Source: Phytophthora quininea
Taxonomy: Eukaryota > Oomycota > Peronosporomycetes > Peronosporales > Peronosporaceae
Assembly (NCBI GenBank): GCA_011947345.1
Contig: JAAVTG010000215.1
Span: forward strand, 62,001 to 126,000
DNA: 64,000 bases
Direction of reading: 5' to 3'
Each line of letters begins with the position of its first letter. Position 1 is the first letter of the stretch. The notes under the pieces were generated by a model. It was not told the DNA's origin. It did no database searches and saw nothing but the letters and a program-made list of their open reading frames with translations. A program made the position numbers and the translations under genes. This document shows, one piece after another, positions 1-11,378 of the stretch.

Positions 1-5
1 ATTAA

Positions 6-1734
6 CAACAATATCTCGAGTTGGGGATTATCCGGCCATCTACTAGTCCGTGGGCTAGTCCTGTTCTGATGATCCGTAAACCCGATGGAGGGATACGTTT
101 CTGCATCGATTACAGACGCTTGAACGCCTTGACGGTGAAGGATACCTATCCGATGCCGTTGATTGACGATATTCTGGACGTGTTGGGTAATGCGCGACTC
201 TTCTCAACTATGGACATCGCTTCCGGGTACTGGAATGTCCCAATGGCGAAGGGAAGTATCGAGAAAACAGCTTTTACCTGCAAATATGGCTTGTACGAGT
301 GGCTGGTCGTGCCTTTTGGGTTGTGCAACGCAGTGCCAGCGTTTGAAAGGCTGATGGAGACGGTGTTGATCGATCTTAAGTGGAGAACTTGCCTAGTTTA
401 CCTCGATGACTGTGTCGTATTCAGTTCAGACTTTCCAACGCATTTAGAGCGTCTGAGACAGGTGCTCGAACGATTCCGGGCGGCAGGATTTAAATTGAAG
501 ATGAAAAAGTGTCACTGGGGGCGTTCTCAAGTGGCGTTCTTGGGTCATATAGTCACGCCCTCAGGAATTCTTCCGAACCCGGAGAAGGTGGAAGCGGTGT
601 TGAACGTGCTGAGGCCTCACGACCTGCACACTTTACGCGCTTTCTTGGGTGTAACTAGCTACTTCCGCAGATACATTCCGGGCTATGCTGCCATCTCAGC
701 CCCTCTGGAGCGGCTAAAGCAGAAAGAAGTGATGTTCATGTGGGACTCTGACTGTGAAATCGCGTTTCAACAACTGAAGAAGGTGCTGGTGAGGCCTCCT
801 ATCCTAGCGTACCCTGATTTCTCTAAACGTTTAAAGTTGTACGTGGATTCCTCCCGATTGGCTGTCGGTGCTTGTCTAATGCAGACAGTGGAAGGCAAGG
901 ACCGGGTAGTGGCGTACGCCAGCAAACTACTAGTTGGCTCACAAAAGAACCGGATACGAAAGACGGATGGAATCACGGAAATTGAGTGTTGGGGAATAGT
1001 ATGGGCTACTCGCAAGTTTCGGTGTTATCTCGATAGGACTAGTTTGATCTCTTCACTGATCATAAGGCGCTTACATGGGTTTTCAGCCCCGAGAACAGGA
1101 CGAGTAACGCAAAACTAGCACGGTGGGCCATGGAGCTATCGCAATTAAGCTTCAAAGTGTTCCATAAACCAGGGACTACTCTTGGACATGTTGATGGACT
1201 GTCGAGGATGCACCGTGCCAGTTTGTGCGCCATAACGATCGACGACTTGCTGAACGCCGAAGAAGACGGTGAGGTGGACACTCCCGCTTTAACTGAACGA
1301 TGTGACGTAGTAGCCGATCCCAAAGGCATACCTGCGTTCTCCGCTGGCAGTGGGGTTTCGGTTTCAGTCGGGAAGGCGCTGGCTCCCCAAGAGACTAGAA
1401 GCCCCGAAGAAAGAACGCCCGAACCTGGAGAGGAAGCCGTGATGGCGAGGACGACCGAGTTCTGACCTCTTTGGACGAGTTTGGCCTCGATCGAGCTAAG
1501 TTCAAAGAGGAGCAGGCGAATACGCCTTTGATTTGCGTCATGAGAGCATTTATCGAGGTTGGAGCTCTCGCTATCGATCCGCAAATACGTACGAAGATCC
1601 TGAGGATAGCTTCCAACTACGAAGTCAAGAACGGCATTCTCATGCGCCGGGTGCACTTGCGTGCTGCTGCTGGACCTGCTGAAACTATAAGTGTTCCGGT
1701 AATCCCGTTGCCTTTTATCGAGACTGTGCTGCAT
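6..1734 (+). pseudogene. Ty3/Gypsy pol relic, reverse transcriptase and RNase H part
   Basis: Reverse transcriptase core of a Ty3/Gypsy retrotransposon. The sequence shows the RPSTSPWASPV entry motif, the FSTMDIASGYWNV block and the catalytic YLDD box (about 400-415), then an RNase H start (YVDSSRLAVGACL) running to about 1040. A frameshift near 1045-1055 moves the TDHKAL block into another frame, and frame changes or stops at 1118, 1463 and 1735 break the linker towards integrase. A stop at 3-5 lies just before the RT start, so the 5' part (gag, protease, 5' LTR) is outside the window or decayed. The integrase of the same element follows directly. The element is defective. Confidence 0.9.
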
Positions 1735-1737
1735 TAG

Positions 1738-3185
1738 TTACATCGAGATTTCTTCTCAGCGCACGTGGGGGTAAGAAGGATGATATTCAGGGTGCGACGA
1801 CACGCTTATTGGCACGGCTGGGCTAAAGATGTGCACGAGTACGTGGAAGCGTGTAATGTGTGCAGTGGGGGGAGGGCTACAGAACTTGGAAGAATGGGCT
1901 CATGCAGCGCATGCCCGTGCAAAAGCTAAATGGTCCCTTCTCCTTACTCGTTGTGGACGCTATCGGACCGTTGATTACTACACCACGAGGGAATAAATAC
2001 ATTGTCGTCTTTGTGGACTATTTCACTAGATGGGTGGAAGCGTTCCCAGTGGCGTGTTTGGATTCTGTTACGTTTATTGACACCATGATCAATGGAGTGA
2101 TTTCTCGACACGGCGTACCGGACCGATTGCTTAGTGACCGCGGCTCTAATTTCACGTCAGAGCTCGCTAAGGCGTTTTATGAAACTCTTGGGATCAAAAA
2201 GCTATTCGGTGCCGCCTATCACCCACAGACTCAAGGTCTAGTGGAGAGATTCAATGGCACCTTACTGGGTATGGTTAAACTGTATGTCAACGAGACTCAG
2301 TCCGATTGGGATCTGCTGTTACCTCGTTTGCTATTCGCTTACCGGACATCTTATCATGAAGCTCTTGGCGATACGCCGTTCTTCAGTCTGTATGGACGAG
2401 ATGCTACGCTTCCCATCGATGTAGCGTTCTTGAATACCACGGATGACTGGCAGAGCAACGATATTGCGCTTTATAGGAGACAGTTATTTAATTCGTTCCG
2501 AGATCGCCGACGTACGGTCGAGCGACAACTACTCAAGGCTCAGGACCGGCACCAGAGGCGATTGAATGATCAAGTGGCTGTGACGTTTGAAGAAGGTGAG
2601 GCCGTGTGGGTATACCAGTATTTCAGAGCGAAACGCAGCGAGAAGAAGACGCGTAAGCTCGCCTTCTCGTGGCATGGACCATATCGCGTGGTTGGTAGCG
2701 TGGGGAACAATGCCTACAAGGTTGCTATCCCTACCCACCCCGACAAGATTGTGACTATCAATGTGAACAGACTCAAACCGTTCAAAGGTCGGTGGAGTCG
2801 TCCGTTCGCTGATGAAGTGCCTGATGGAGTCGGGGACAGCGCTGAGAACGACGAAGGACCCCTGCTTGAAGAAGACCTGCCGTCTACGAGCTTTGCTGGG
2901 GATTGTTTGTTTGGTGGCGATGAACTCGTGATCACTGGTGTTGACGAAGCGATTGTGGATCTCTTAGCTCGACGGATCGAGAAGCGTAAGTTGCAATATC
3001 TAGTTTTGACGGCTAATTACAAGACAGCGTGGGTGTCGTGCCGCAAGCTGGAGCCCTATTACAAAAAGCTAATAAACGCTTTCGAGAACAGTCGGAGAGA
3101 AGCCGAGGGTTTACCGACTATGCGTAGGAGTACTCGTCTTGCCGATGCCAACGCGGTTGTCGACGATGACGATTTTCTCTTTTAA
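1738..3185 (+). pseudogene. Ty3/Gypsy integrase with C-terminal chromodomain-like tail
   Basis: Integrase of the same Gypsy element. A zinc-binding HHCC module (H..H near 1741-1765, CNVC near 1853) is separated by a frameshift at about 1860 from the long open frame carrying the DDE core: D in VVDAIGP, D in SDRGSNF and E in LVERFN. The last about 70 codons (RIEKRKLQYLVLTANY onward) resemble a degenerate chromodomain, which in chromoviruses binds modified histones and guides integration. The frame ends at a TAA at 3183-3185. The DDE residues are intact although the upstream part is broken. Confidence 0.9.
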
Positions 3186-3496
3186 ATGAACGTGAACTGG
3201 AGGTGCGTGCTCAACTACTAATCTTTGAGTTGGGAGCGTGCTGGTGTTTGGTCGGCGAGGGCCTTGGTGCCCGACGGTACCTTTGCCTGACCGACGACTT
3301 GCGTGTTTGAATTTGATTTGGTCTGTAGAGTGTCTTCAATGATGAAGTACTCAGGACGAGCGTGCCTTTGCATGGAAAATTGAACGGCTCTCTCAACGGT
3401 GACTGGACTTGAACAATTGATGATAAGAAAAGAGAGCTGATATATATTGAAAAGATAAAGGAAAGAACTGACGAAGCCGTACTGCACCCTGTGGAG

Positions 3497-4956
3497 TTAT
3501 TTCGTCGTGGCGGGTGAAACGGAGCTTTTCGTCGACTTCGAAGCATCGGACTTCTTCGGAGTTGAAAAGTCTGGAGACTTAGGAGTGGATTGTTGTTCTT
3601 CGGGGTCCTCCTTCTCGGCTTCTTCCGAGTCTTCATGCTCCGAAGGCGACGAACTAGAGTCGTCCTCACCCAACTCCTCAGGAGGGAGAGCGGCGAAACC
3701 TTTCTAAGTCTCAAAGTCGGAATTATCTTTGTCTTGATCGAGACGATGATCGTAGTCAGGAACGGATGGAAACTTGTAGGTTTTGTCGGCAAGGTCCATT
3801 TCAATCTGGTCTTGGAGCTCTTGGATTCGGTCGGAGTCCACTAGTTCTTTCCACAGCCCCGTGACCGGTTTTGGAGCCCAGTGAGCTTGAGCCTTGTCGT
3901 TCGAAGTAATGTCACGACGGATCCGGGCCAATGCACGGTCTGATAGACGGTTGCAAGCCGGACGAATATCGGGACCGATCGCCTTGGTCAACTCGAGAAG
4001 ACTTGGGATGGAAGAGTAACCATCCGCGTCAATGCGGTCTGGGTCCAGTGCTCCACCGATAACTCTCTCGTAGTGCTCGGTGTCCTTGCGATACAGGACT
4101 GCGAGGTCTTCCACGACTGGACCTTGCTTCCCTTTAGCTGACTTGGATTGTGCCGTCTGCTTACTCGGTTGCCCTCCCATCCAGAGTACGGAGTGGTGGG
4201 CACCCCTGCGTTCGAACAACTTGAGGAGACGGTAATTGCCCCAAGTCTCGATACAAATGCTGAGAAAGGCAAGATGGGCTCGCATGGCGTTCTTCTTGTT
4301 CTTGCGCCGCGCCGCCTAGGGTGCCTCTGAACGGAGTGGAGCGTTGATTGCCCATTCCCAGACTTGATTTGCGGTGCAGCATCCAGAACCTGAAGTGCGC
4401 AACATGAACGGACGAGTAGACGGCTGGATCATACCATAGGTTGTTACCCTCCCAGGGATACGCCAAGCGGAACGGTTTAACGCCTTGCTTGCGAGCTTCA
4501 CGGTAGAGGGCCGCCAAGTCGTCACGAACACGTTTGGGAGCTTCGGGATCGATGAGAGTGTTCGACAGCGCAACTGGGAGTCGTCCTGGCGACAAATTGG
4601 AGGAGGTTGACGCCGTCTTGGACCGTTTGGGCTTGTGCGCCTCGCTCGTGGCTGAAGACGACGCTCGTTTCTTGCCTGCCCTTTTGATCTTGGGCGCTGA
4701 AGTCGACTTGGAGCCTCCAAGTTGGAGGCCGGGGAGCTGGCCTCGACGCAGTGATGGATTTGGGAGTCGCGGAGCTGGCCTGGAACCATTCATGAGGAGA
4801 CCCCTGCCAAGACACTTCTTGGTTGTCTGGGTCGGGTAAAACGACGACGAAACCTTCGAGTTTGGCCGCGGTGTCTCCTCCAATGACAGCCTTCGTCAAG
4901 GAGTCGAGGAGGTCGAGACCGACCGAGGCTATGTTAACAGCCAAGGCCGTACGCAC
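3497..4956 (-). pseudogene. Long antisense reading frame downstream of Gypsy pol
   Basis: Reading leftward from 4956, a protein-like sequence can be followed to a TAA at 3497-3499. It changes frame near 4790 and near 4290 and has one in-frame TAG at 3704-3706. The first part is lysine/serine-rich with a basic KPKRSK stretch, the middle has WYDPAVYSSVHVAHFRFW and an ordered region to about 3760, and the end is an acidic Ser/Glu/Pro tail (EHEDSEEAEKEDPEEQQ). Similar codon content continues to an ATG near 5180 but with stops. I do not recognise the family. Its place between pol and a possible polypurine tract suggests an element-encoded antisense ORF like those of some plant Gypsy elements; a separate decayed host or gag-like gene is the alternative. 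Confidence 0.5.
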
Positions 4957-5316
4957 TTCCTTCCAGAACGATGCTGCATTCGAGCACTACCTGAGTTCGC
5001 GGCTTGGAAAGCTGAAGTTGACCAAGAGACCGAAGGACAAGGCTCGTCGAGGACGCCGAGCGTTCAGTCGGGGAGGATGTCCCGGGTCCTACGCGGACGG
5101 TAATATCCCAGAGGACGACCCCGTTCTATTGGCTGATATGAGAGCCGTGGAGGAGGCTGATTCGTCGAACGCCTGGAACATGCGCTAGCGCCTTCCGAGG
5201 ATGGCCGGATCTGGCGACGCTGGGACGGAGGTCGCCGGCGTGCTAAGGCCGCCTTGGCTTTACAAAGAGGCGAGGAGTCGCGTAAGGGATGGAGGTCGTA
5301 AAAAGGCTGCCCCGGT

Positions 5317-5331
5317 GAGAGCGGAGGGGTG
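5317..5331 (+). other. Purine tract followed by TG, possible Gypsy 3' LTR start
   Basis: The 13-base run GAGAGCGGAGGGG is followed by TG at 5330-5331, the arrangement of a polypurine tract abutting a 3' LTR. The left LTR is not in the window, so the LTR cannot be delimited or confirmed. The flanking 4957-5716 otherwise holds no gene I can support. Confidence 0.25.
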
Positions 5332-6605
5332 AAAGCTCAAGGTGTCGTCAACTGCGTGCGCGCTCGGCTGCCAACTCACTTTAGAATCGATTTTGCCGAC
5401 TACAGAACAGGTCGAACAGCTCAGGACGAAGCAGGACTAACAGCTACAAAGACAGCTTTTCGTTGAACTAGCCGTGTCCCCCACCTATCCGTCTACCGTC
5501 CGACGCGCCGTTCTCCTCGACCTACACCACGCACAGCACTCGCACTGAAGCTACCCTTCCCTAAAGTACGAACTCTCGGGGCCGCGCTCCAGCCAAGCGC
5601 TCGACGTACGTCATCCCCCCGCTGGCCCCGGGACAAGTTGGTGGAGAAGCAGGGTAGCTTCACTCGTGAGAGCTGTGTTTGTAGTGCGTTCAAGAGATTG
5701 CGCGACCAGGAGTGGTGACTGCGCTGGATTACTTTTGTGGAGCTAAGGAGCTTTTGGTGTCGTTCAGTACGGACAGAACGGCTGGCACTCGTGTGTCGTT
5801 GTGATTTGGATTTTGAAGCGTGCTGACAAGGGTACACGCTGGCGTCGGCTTCTGCTTTGTCATTTTGTCCATCCACCGGGTGAACATTTTAGTGAAATCC
5901 TTTGGCCCGTCATCACCAGATCCCCTGGACTCCTCGTTTTCATCCATCCGGCGTGCTTTAAACTTTTCTCCATCTACTAAAAGATTGCTCACCCTTTCAA
6001 ACAGAGTTCCTCGAAGCGAAGCAGCAGCGTTATTACCCGCGAAAGCCCTGAGAATTTCACTCTGCTTGTAGTCGATAATATGTTGAAATCGCTCCACCAG
6101 CAAGTGTTCCACAAATCCGGAGGTCGTGGCGGTATATTTCCGCCAGTTGTCTGCAAGTGGTTCGTAGTGACAAATCCGGTGGTGTTCCTTTTCATTGTCT
6201 CTCCTCTCGCTGATGGGCTTCACATACTCGATATTTTGGAACTGGCGAATCGTGTTCACAATCTTGGTTTGACGCTTATCGAGGAATTTTGGATCTACAT
6301 CCAGACATTCCCGAGCCAGGCCACCGAAAACTCGAAATCGACCCTCAACAAGCGGTACCACTGATTCCGTTGCACTGCTTGCTGCTTCCGTGTCGCCATG
6401 CAAGAGCTTTTAACCGAGTTCATGGGCGACCGTTCGGAGGTCAGCGACATTACATAGCGGCATGATCAGTGTTGGGAACAGATTGCTCTAGTCTATTTTG
6501 CCGACCATCCCTCGTTTGGGCTTGTGAATATCACAGCTTTGGTATCCACGGGGGAGCACGTCCAGCGGTCCATCGGCCAGGAAAATAACCTTCTCCCCTG
6601 CGAAT

Positions 6606-6892
6606 CTCTTGCTTGCCTGGGTAAAGGGCCTCCTGGTGGTCCAGTGGGTTGTGTATACAATTCACGAAGTTCATCCCTCCGGTTGGGATTCGAGTCCCTG
6701 CGGGGGCTGCCGGGCCGAGGGCTTACAGAAAACATCCAGAAGAAAGAAAATGATTAACTCCTCATTCAAATATCCAATTCAAATTCAATCATCATTCAAC
6801 AGATCAGATTTCAGAATAGCAAATACCCCCAACCGTAAGAACAACCAGGAAACAAGTTAAGCATCTGAGTCAACTCTTGCTTGCCTGGGTAA
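6606..6892 (+). mobile_element. tRNA-derived SINE with 19-bp target site duplication
   Basis: The 19-mer CTCTTGCTTGCCTGGGTAA occurs at 6606-6624 and again at 6874-6892, bracketing a 249-bp insert. The insert starts with a tRNA-like head: TGGTCCAGTGGG at 6637-6648 fits the RNA polymerase III A box and GATTCGAGTCC at 6687-6697 fits the B box. GCCTCC (6628-6633) can pair with GGGGGC (6702-6707) as an acceptor-like stem. The head resembles tRNA-Glu around the A box. The rest is an AT-rich tail without a long poly(A). tRNA-derived SINEs are known in Phytophthora; the family is not identified here. It lies in RHS copy 1 in antisense orientation. Confidence 0.8.
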
Positions 6893-7078
6893 GATCACCC
6901 ATTCTGACAGAGCTGCTTGTCTCCGTCTGCGGTTTAGTCTCGCCTGGCTTCCACACCGCCACTTCTCTCAGCTTGGACGAGAGCCCATCTTTCACATACG
7001 AGGCCACGATGACTGTGTTGGCCTTGAACTGGAGGCGATAGCGCGTAAAGTACACCAAGAAGTGAGACTTGCCGATGC

Positions 7079-7135
7079 CTACGATCAAAAAGTGTGAGCA
7101 TGTCGAATTAGCAACTAGCATCGTCCAAAACTTAC
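7079..7135 (-). other. Intron splitting the Walker A motif of RHS copy 1
   Basis: Donor GGTAAGTT at 7136-7130 and acceptor TCGTAG ending at 7079 define a 57-nt phase-1 intron. Joining the exons gives the codons for G-T-P-G-I-G-K-S, a perfect Walker A motif. The unspliced frame instead inserts unrelated residues between GTPG and GIGKS. Confidence 0.85.
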
Positions 7136-7789
7136 CAGGCGTCCCAGTGATCGTGAGTGACGAAGTGTGCGTGTTCCAGTAGTAGACCAACGGTATGGTC
7201 GTAGTAAGTCGGGTAGCAATCACGGACGTAAAACATCGAGTGTGGGTATGGGGGATACATAGGAATATCTTGTCGGAACTTCATCATACCCCCTAGCGGC
7301 GCCACATTATCGTCGTCCTTGTTGTCCTTGTCGTCCTCGTCATTGTCTTCGTCGGCCTCCCCAATACTGTCCCTCTCTTCGAATTCATCAGCACCGACAT
7401 GCTGTCGTAGTGCGAGAGCCGCTGCTTCTTCGAGTTGCCAGGCTGCCGAGGTGTGCCCACCTGCCATCATCTTTGACCGAAGAAAGCCTTTCCAAACTAA
7501 TATTTGATCGCATTTACTGCACCATCAACTGCATCCAGAGTTTGTCGTGACCTGACGCTTCTTGATCACTCTCTGATGGCTTGTACAGTCTGGAGAATTT
7601 TAGCTCGATCTCCACTTGTTGCCATTGGCATAGCGAGGTTCGTGAACGAGTAACCCTCCCGCTCTCTAGCGCTCGCATAGATTGTCTCGTGATGTCTTCT
7701 CGATCCATTCGATTCTCAAAATCTCATAATCAAGAGCACAGTGCGCATCGAGATAGAGAATCACCTAAAATTCAGAGTAACGAACAATG

Positions 7790-9643
7790 GAATGAATATT
7801 CTTCAGAGCGTGTAGCTCGGGAAATGTCGTAAGAAGCCACCGAATCACTGGTAGATGACCAGGCCGGGCATTGAGTAGCCGACTTGAGCCACCGATAACG
7901 GCGCCACAAGCACAGCTGAATGCGCGGTCAGCATCAACTTGATCATTACGGGGGTAGACTCAATGCCAACGACTTTCCTGGTGACTTTTATACAACCGCT
8001 TGGCCGTTTCCAAATGCCCATTTGCCGCAGCTTGTGCCATGGCCTCGTTTGTGCTTACTTCAAAGCTATTTTTCTTGAGCCACTTGACGATATCCAATCT
8101 CCTCAAACGTGTAGGGAATTCATCACTTTCGGTGAGCAGCACGTACGCATACGGGCTCCTGAATATGCGTGTGGATACAATTCTCTCGGCTTGATGTGGG
8201 TGTTCAGCCATTGCATCACAGGCAAATTCCCACTGGCTGCTGCATCATCCATCAGTTTGATCGTCGACCACTCTTCCGAGCATCGTGATAGCAGCAATTC
8301 AAGAATTGAGATCTGCTGCTCAATGAACGAAGCCGGCGGGTCTGTTTATCGACATTGGCAAGACTTCGAAGGCTTCTTGCACGTGTGGAATACGAGACTT
8401 ACCACTTTTTGCATGGTCATCATGGTAACTCGTATCGATCGATTGGCGCACAGCCATCGGACCAGATCGAAATGACCTTTGCCTGCTGCCCCACGGATAG
8501 CAGCTGACGTACATCATTTGCTGCGATGACCATGCAGCCACTAGACGACGTCCAAATGGCCATTTATCGCGGCGTTGTCCATAGCAGCAGTAGTGCATCC
8601 CTCGCGGCGGTTTTCGTGCAACCACTTGACGACATCCAAATGACCGTTAACTGCTGCGTCGTTCATAGCATTCGTTGTGCATCTCAAACGATTCCTACCT
8701 TGCCCTTGGAGTGATTCGTCAACAAGATGCAGGAACTGAAGTGTCTTAAGTGTCTTAAGGTGTCCATTGGAAGCCACAGTGTCCATACTGACAAATGTTA
8801 CTTGGCCTCGATAGAGATCGGCGTTCGGATCATTCCCACATTTGTTGTACAGCCACTGGACGACGTTAAGCTTGCCGCTTTTTGACGAAGCAGATACGAC
8901 TGTGGACAGACGTGCTGCAAAGCTCAGCTCTTCCATTCGGGTGATCAGCCACTGCACTATCAATTGGTGGCCATACACGGCAGCACTGTTCAACGCTGCA
9001 GCGTAAGCGCGGGAAGTGCGTGTATCAGTATTAGCTGTACTGTGGTGAGATGCTACCCACCGCACTAGCTCGATATCTCCCGTTCTTGTGGGACGCTTAA
9101 GTGCCAACGGACCAAGTGCTGATATCCGGGGGCCATAACGTTGATACATGTATTGCAGCAACTTCTTTTGAGCGTCGTGTGGGAGAACTATACGCTCTGG
9201 ACCTGCAAAACCCTCGCCGAGTAACAATTTCACTTGCTCGAGGATGCCTAGGGAGATCACTGCTTCTACTAGCTTGTTGCTCTTCATCCTTAATCTCTGG
9301 GAGCTGGCACGTAGATCCAGCCACCACATCAGGTCCCAGTGCTGACTCGTCGCAGCGTGCACCAAGCAGGACCCCCTCGCCCCCAACGATTAGTACGTCA
9401 AGCCTCCTCTAGAATTTGCAATATCCACAAGTGACCACCGACAGCTACTTCGGCGATCACTCTCTTGTCAATGGGGCAGTCTGCGAACTGCTTCAATAGC
9501 CGCACAACCAAAACTCGGTCTGGTCGATGAACAGCTGCAACGAGAGCTAAGCAAAACTGGTATCCACGGTAATGAGGCTCTGTGTGCACCAACTTCCCCA
9601 CGACTGTCTGCAGCTTGTAGCCCTCGATTCCAACGGGACTCAA
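7790..9643 (-). pseudogene. Ankyrin-repeat family pseudogene D
   Basis: Reads right to left from about 9643. The longest open part (9386-8541) has repeated helical blocks of ankyrin type, such as SAAVYGHQLIVQWL, KSGKLNVVQWLYNK and DAAVNGHLDVVKWLHE. Similar blocks continue in other frames through 8297-8103 (AAASGNLPVMQWL), 8211-7960 (AAANGHLETAKRLY) and weakly to about 7790. Frame changes near 9400, 8550, 8320 and 8150 show a non-functional gene. Ankyrin repeats are protein-interaction modules; this long, loosely conserved type is abundant in Phytophthora. Related relics occur at 47.4, 51.2-53.2 and 53.4-54.3 kb. No signal peptide is seen. Confidence 0.75.
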
Positions 9644-9649
9644 AACACA

Positions 9650-10118
9650 CGCTTAAGAGATCGAGATGGCCGTTCCCACTCCTTCCGGTGCGTTTCTTGC
9701 TTGGAATTCCTCGTGCACGACGAGATCGACGGTCATTAGTACCAGATTGCGACTTGGTCGGCTGCAGACTCTTCTCGAAATGAACTTCGACTCGAAGCCA
9801 GAGGTTGGTACTTAATTTCCCGATATTTAGGACTCATTCGTTGACTCCGTCAAATGAAGGAGTCCCAGGAATGGTCAAAACTGATATCCGCAGCTCCCAT
9901 TGGCTGAGGGCGGCGACATTGTTTAGACATCACCAAACGGGAAAAGTCCAAAGAAAGAAATTTAAGTTGATTAACCAGTCGGATAAACCGTTTTTCTAGC
10001 TACGATCGTATGCTACTTAGTCGTTCTGCTGCTTAGTTTCGTGGAATCCAAACGTGACTTGCTGGTAGTGTGTTTCGCGGCGCAGGTGGGTCAAAGCCTA
10101 ACTTCTCCAGAACAGAGG
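9650..10118. other. Intergenic stretch, nothing recognised
   Basis: Between the ankyrin pseudogene and the LINE relic I find no convincing coding frame, RNA gene or repeat. Confidence 0.5.
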
Positions 10119-10540
10119 TTACAATTTTGTCGTCAATCCCAAGCTCCGCTGAATGGTGATTGATGAACAGACAGTGTCGTCGAAAGAGGACATCACATTT
10201 TGGACGCTTGGTATTTCAGCTGTAGTTTCACGGAATAGTATGTCGTTTCTCAATCTCCACGTAGCATGGAACGCGATCGCAGTGTGGACTCGCCACAGTA
10301 GCAGGACCACCTTTTGGTTCTGCCTCCACTCCTATTCAGGTCTCGTGGTTTAGGAAAAATTAGCAATCGCCAATCCAACTCCGTCGCGAAAGCCTTATGC
10401 CATGGGGACCACAATGGGGTCCACATTTGCGTCAGAGCTGGGCACGAGAAGAAACAGTGCTCTACTGTTTCTATCGCAGCACATGATCGTCTCACACACT
10501 GTTGAATCGTAGGATTTAACGACCGGGAAAAGTCAAAGGT
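10119..10540 (-). mobile_element. Non-LTR retrotransposon (LINE) 3' relic
   Basis: Reading leftward, the sequence has the zinc-finger block that follows LINE reverse transcriptases: CVRRSC..ETVEHCFFSCPALTQMW, then a Trp-rich region (LWSPWHKAF, ELDWRLLIFP). In the next frame it continues as WRVHTAIAFHATWRLRNDILF, the usual end of such ORF2 proteins. A frameshift near 10310 separates the two halves. The reverse transcriptase and endonuclease are absent, so this is a 5'-truncated remnant. It starts within about 15 bases of the splice donor of the sugar-transporter exon on the same strand. Confidence 0.7.
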
Positions 10541-10555
10541 TGGTGCAACACTCAC

Positions 10556-11042
10556 CTACATTGGCGGTGCCTGACGCGATACCGGCGATCATACGGCCCA
10601 CCGCGAACGGCCACACGTTCGACACGGCGGTCTGGATGACGGCGCCCACCACCATGAAGACGCAGTTGACGAACAACAGCTTCTTGCGGCCCCACAGGTC
10701 GCTGAAGTGGCCGCAGCACAGACTGCCGATCATGCCGCCGAAGATCCAGGCGTTCACGGCGAACGTCCACTCGAGCTTGGAGTGGCCCGGGAACATGAGG
10801 CAGCGGTCCTCGGGCACGGGACGCGCGTTGCACTCACCCGTGTCGTTGAACTGGGCCAGGTTGAGCTGCGACGACGGCCATCCGCTCTGGAACGGCTGCA
10901 GCAGAGCGACGAGGATGCTCGAGTAGAGGAGGAACTTGGGCTTGATGTTGCGGGCGGTGGCCTTGGTGGCTTCGTCGTAGATGGGGACATTGTCGGCTCC
11001 CTTGGGGGTGGTGGCCTCCGAGTAGACGGGGTCCGTTTGCAT
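10556..11042 (-). pseudogene. MFS sugar transporter, exon 1 (inverted relative to exon 2)
   Basis: Encodes the first 162 codons plus one base of a sugar porter. From the ATG at 11042 come a cytosolic N-terminus with repeated YSEAT/YDEAT segments, TM1 (FLLYSSILVALLQPF), a loop with four Cys, TM2 with the GRKK loop motif after it (DLWGRKKLLF), and TM4 with GRMIAGIASGTA. The exon stops at a perfect donor, TGTAG|GTGAGT (10556/10555). The other 335 residues are encoded on the opposite strand from 11379. The lengths fit exactly (487 + 1007 = 1494 nt, 498 codons with stop) and phase 1 meets phase 2, so these are two parts of one former gene. As placed, the parts cannot be spliced together. Confidence 0.85.
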
Positions 11043-11378
11043 GACTGGTGCTTGGAGTGGTAAGCAGGAAGTTGTCTTGAGCTTGCGCTGGCGAAATGGA
11101 CAATGAGTTGTGCGCGTGTATGAAGTGTAGGTCGTTTGGCGACTAGCTTTTGTGTGGATCCCTCGTTGAGAGCATACATATCCTTCTGGGGTTTGTCGTG
11201 AGCAGCCCCGAGGTGAGGATGATGCAGAAGTGGACAATCCGAGCGATTGTGCTGGTTGGATATCAACGTCAAATCGGAGTAAACGGTTTTTATGTGGACA
11301 GCTATGACGCAATCAATTCGATCTGGTAAAATATTACAACAAAAATACAAATATATTGGTTTCTCTAAGAAAAACCAG

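Larger units (their letters stand above)
5729..7708 (-). pseudogene. RHS/Crinkler-type P-loop NTPase pseudogene, copy 1
   Basis: Reads right to left. An ATG at 7708 opens an N-terminal segment. The frame from 7470 carries an acidic D/E-rich stretch, then YPHSMFYVRDCYPTYY and VTGTPG. A 57-nt intron (7135-7079, GTAAGT..TAG) splits the Walker A motif, which reads GTPGIGKS after splicing, followed by FLVYF.RYR and LREVAVW. A SINE (6625-6873) then interrupts the gene; beyond it the frame resumes with VIFLADGP. After stops near 6490-6405 the C-terminal part (FGGLARECLDVD, FVEHLLVERFQHIID, AASLRGTLFE) runs to 5729. The same blocks occur in two other copies at 21.5 and 28.8 kb. RHS/Crinkler-type genes are expanded in oomycetes and some encode effectors; function here is inferred only from family resemblance. 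Stops and the SINE make it a pseudogene. Confidence 0.75.

Noticed and set aside
3507..3844. Plus-strand frames rich in Ser, Glu and Arg
   Set aside because: They are the complement of the acidic tail of the antisense frame and show no independent motif.
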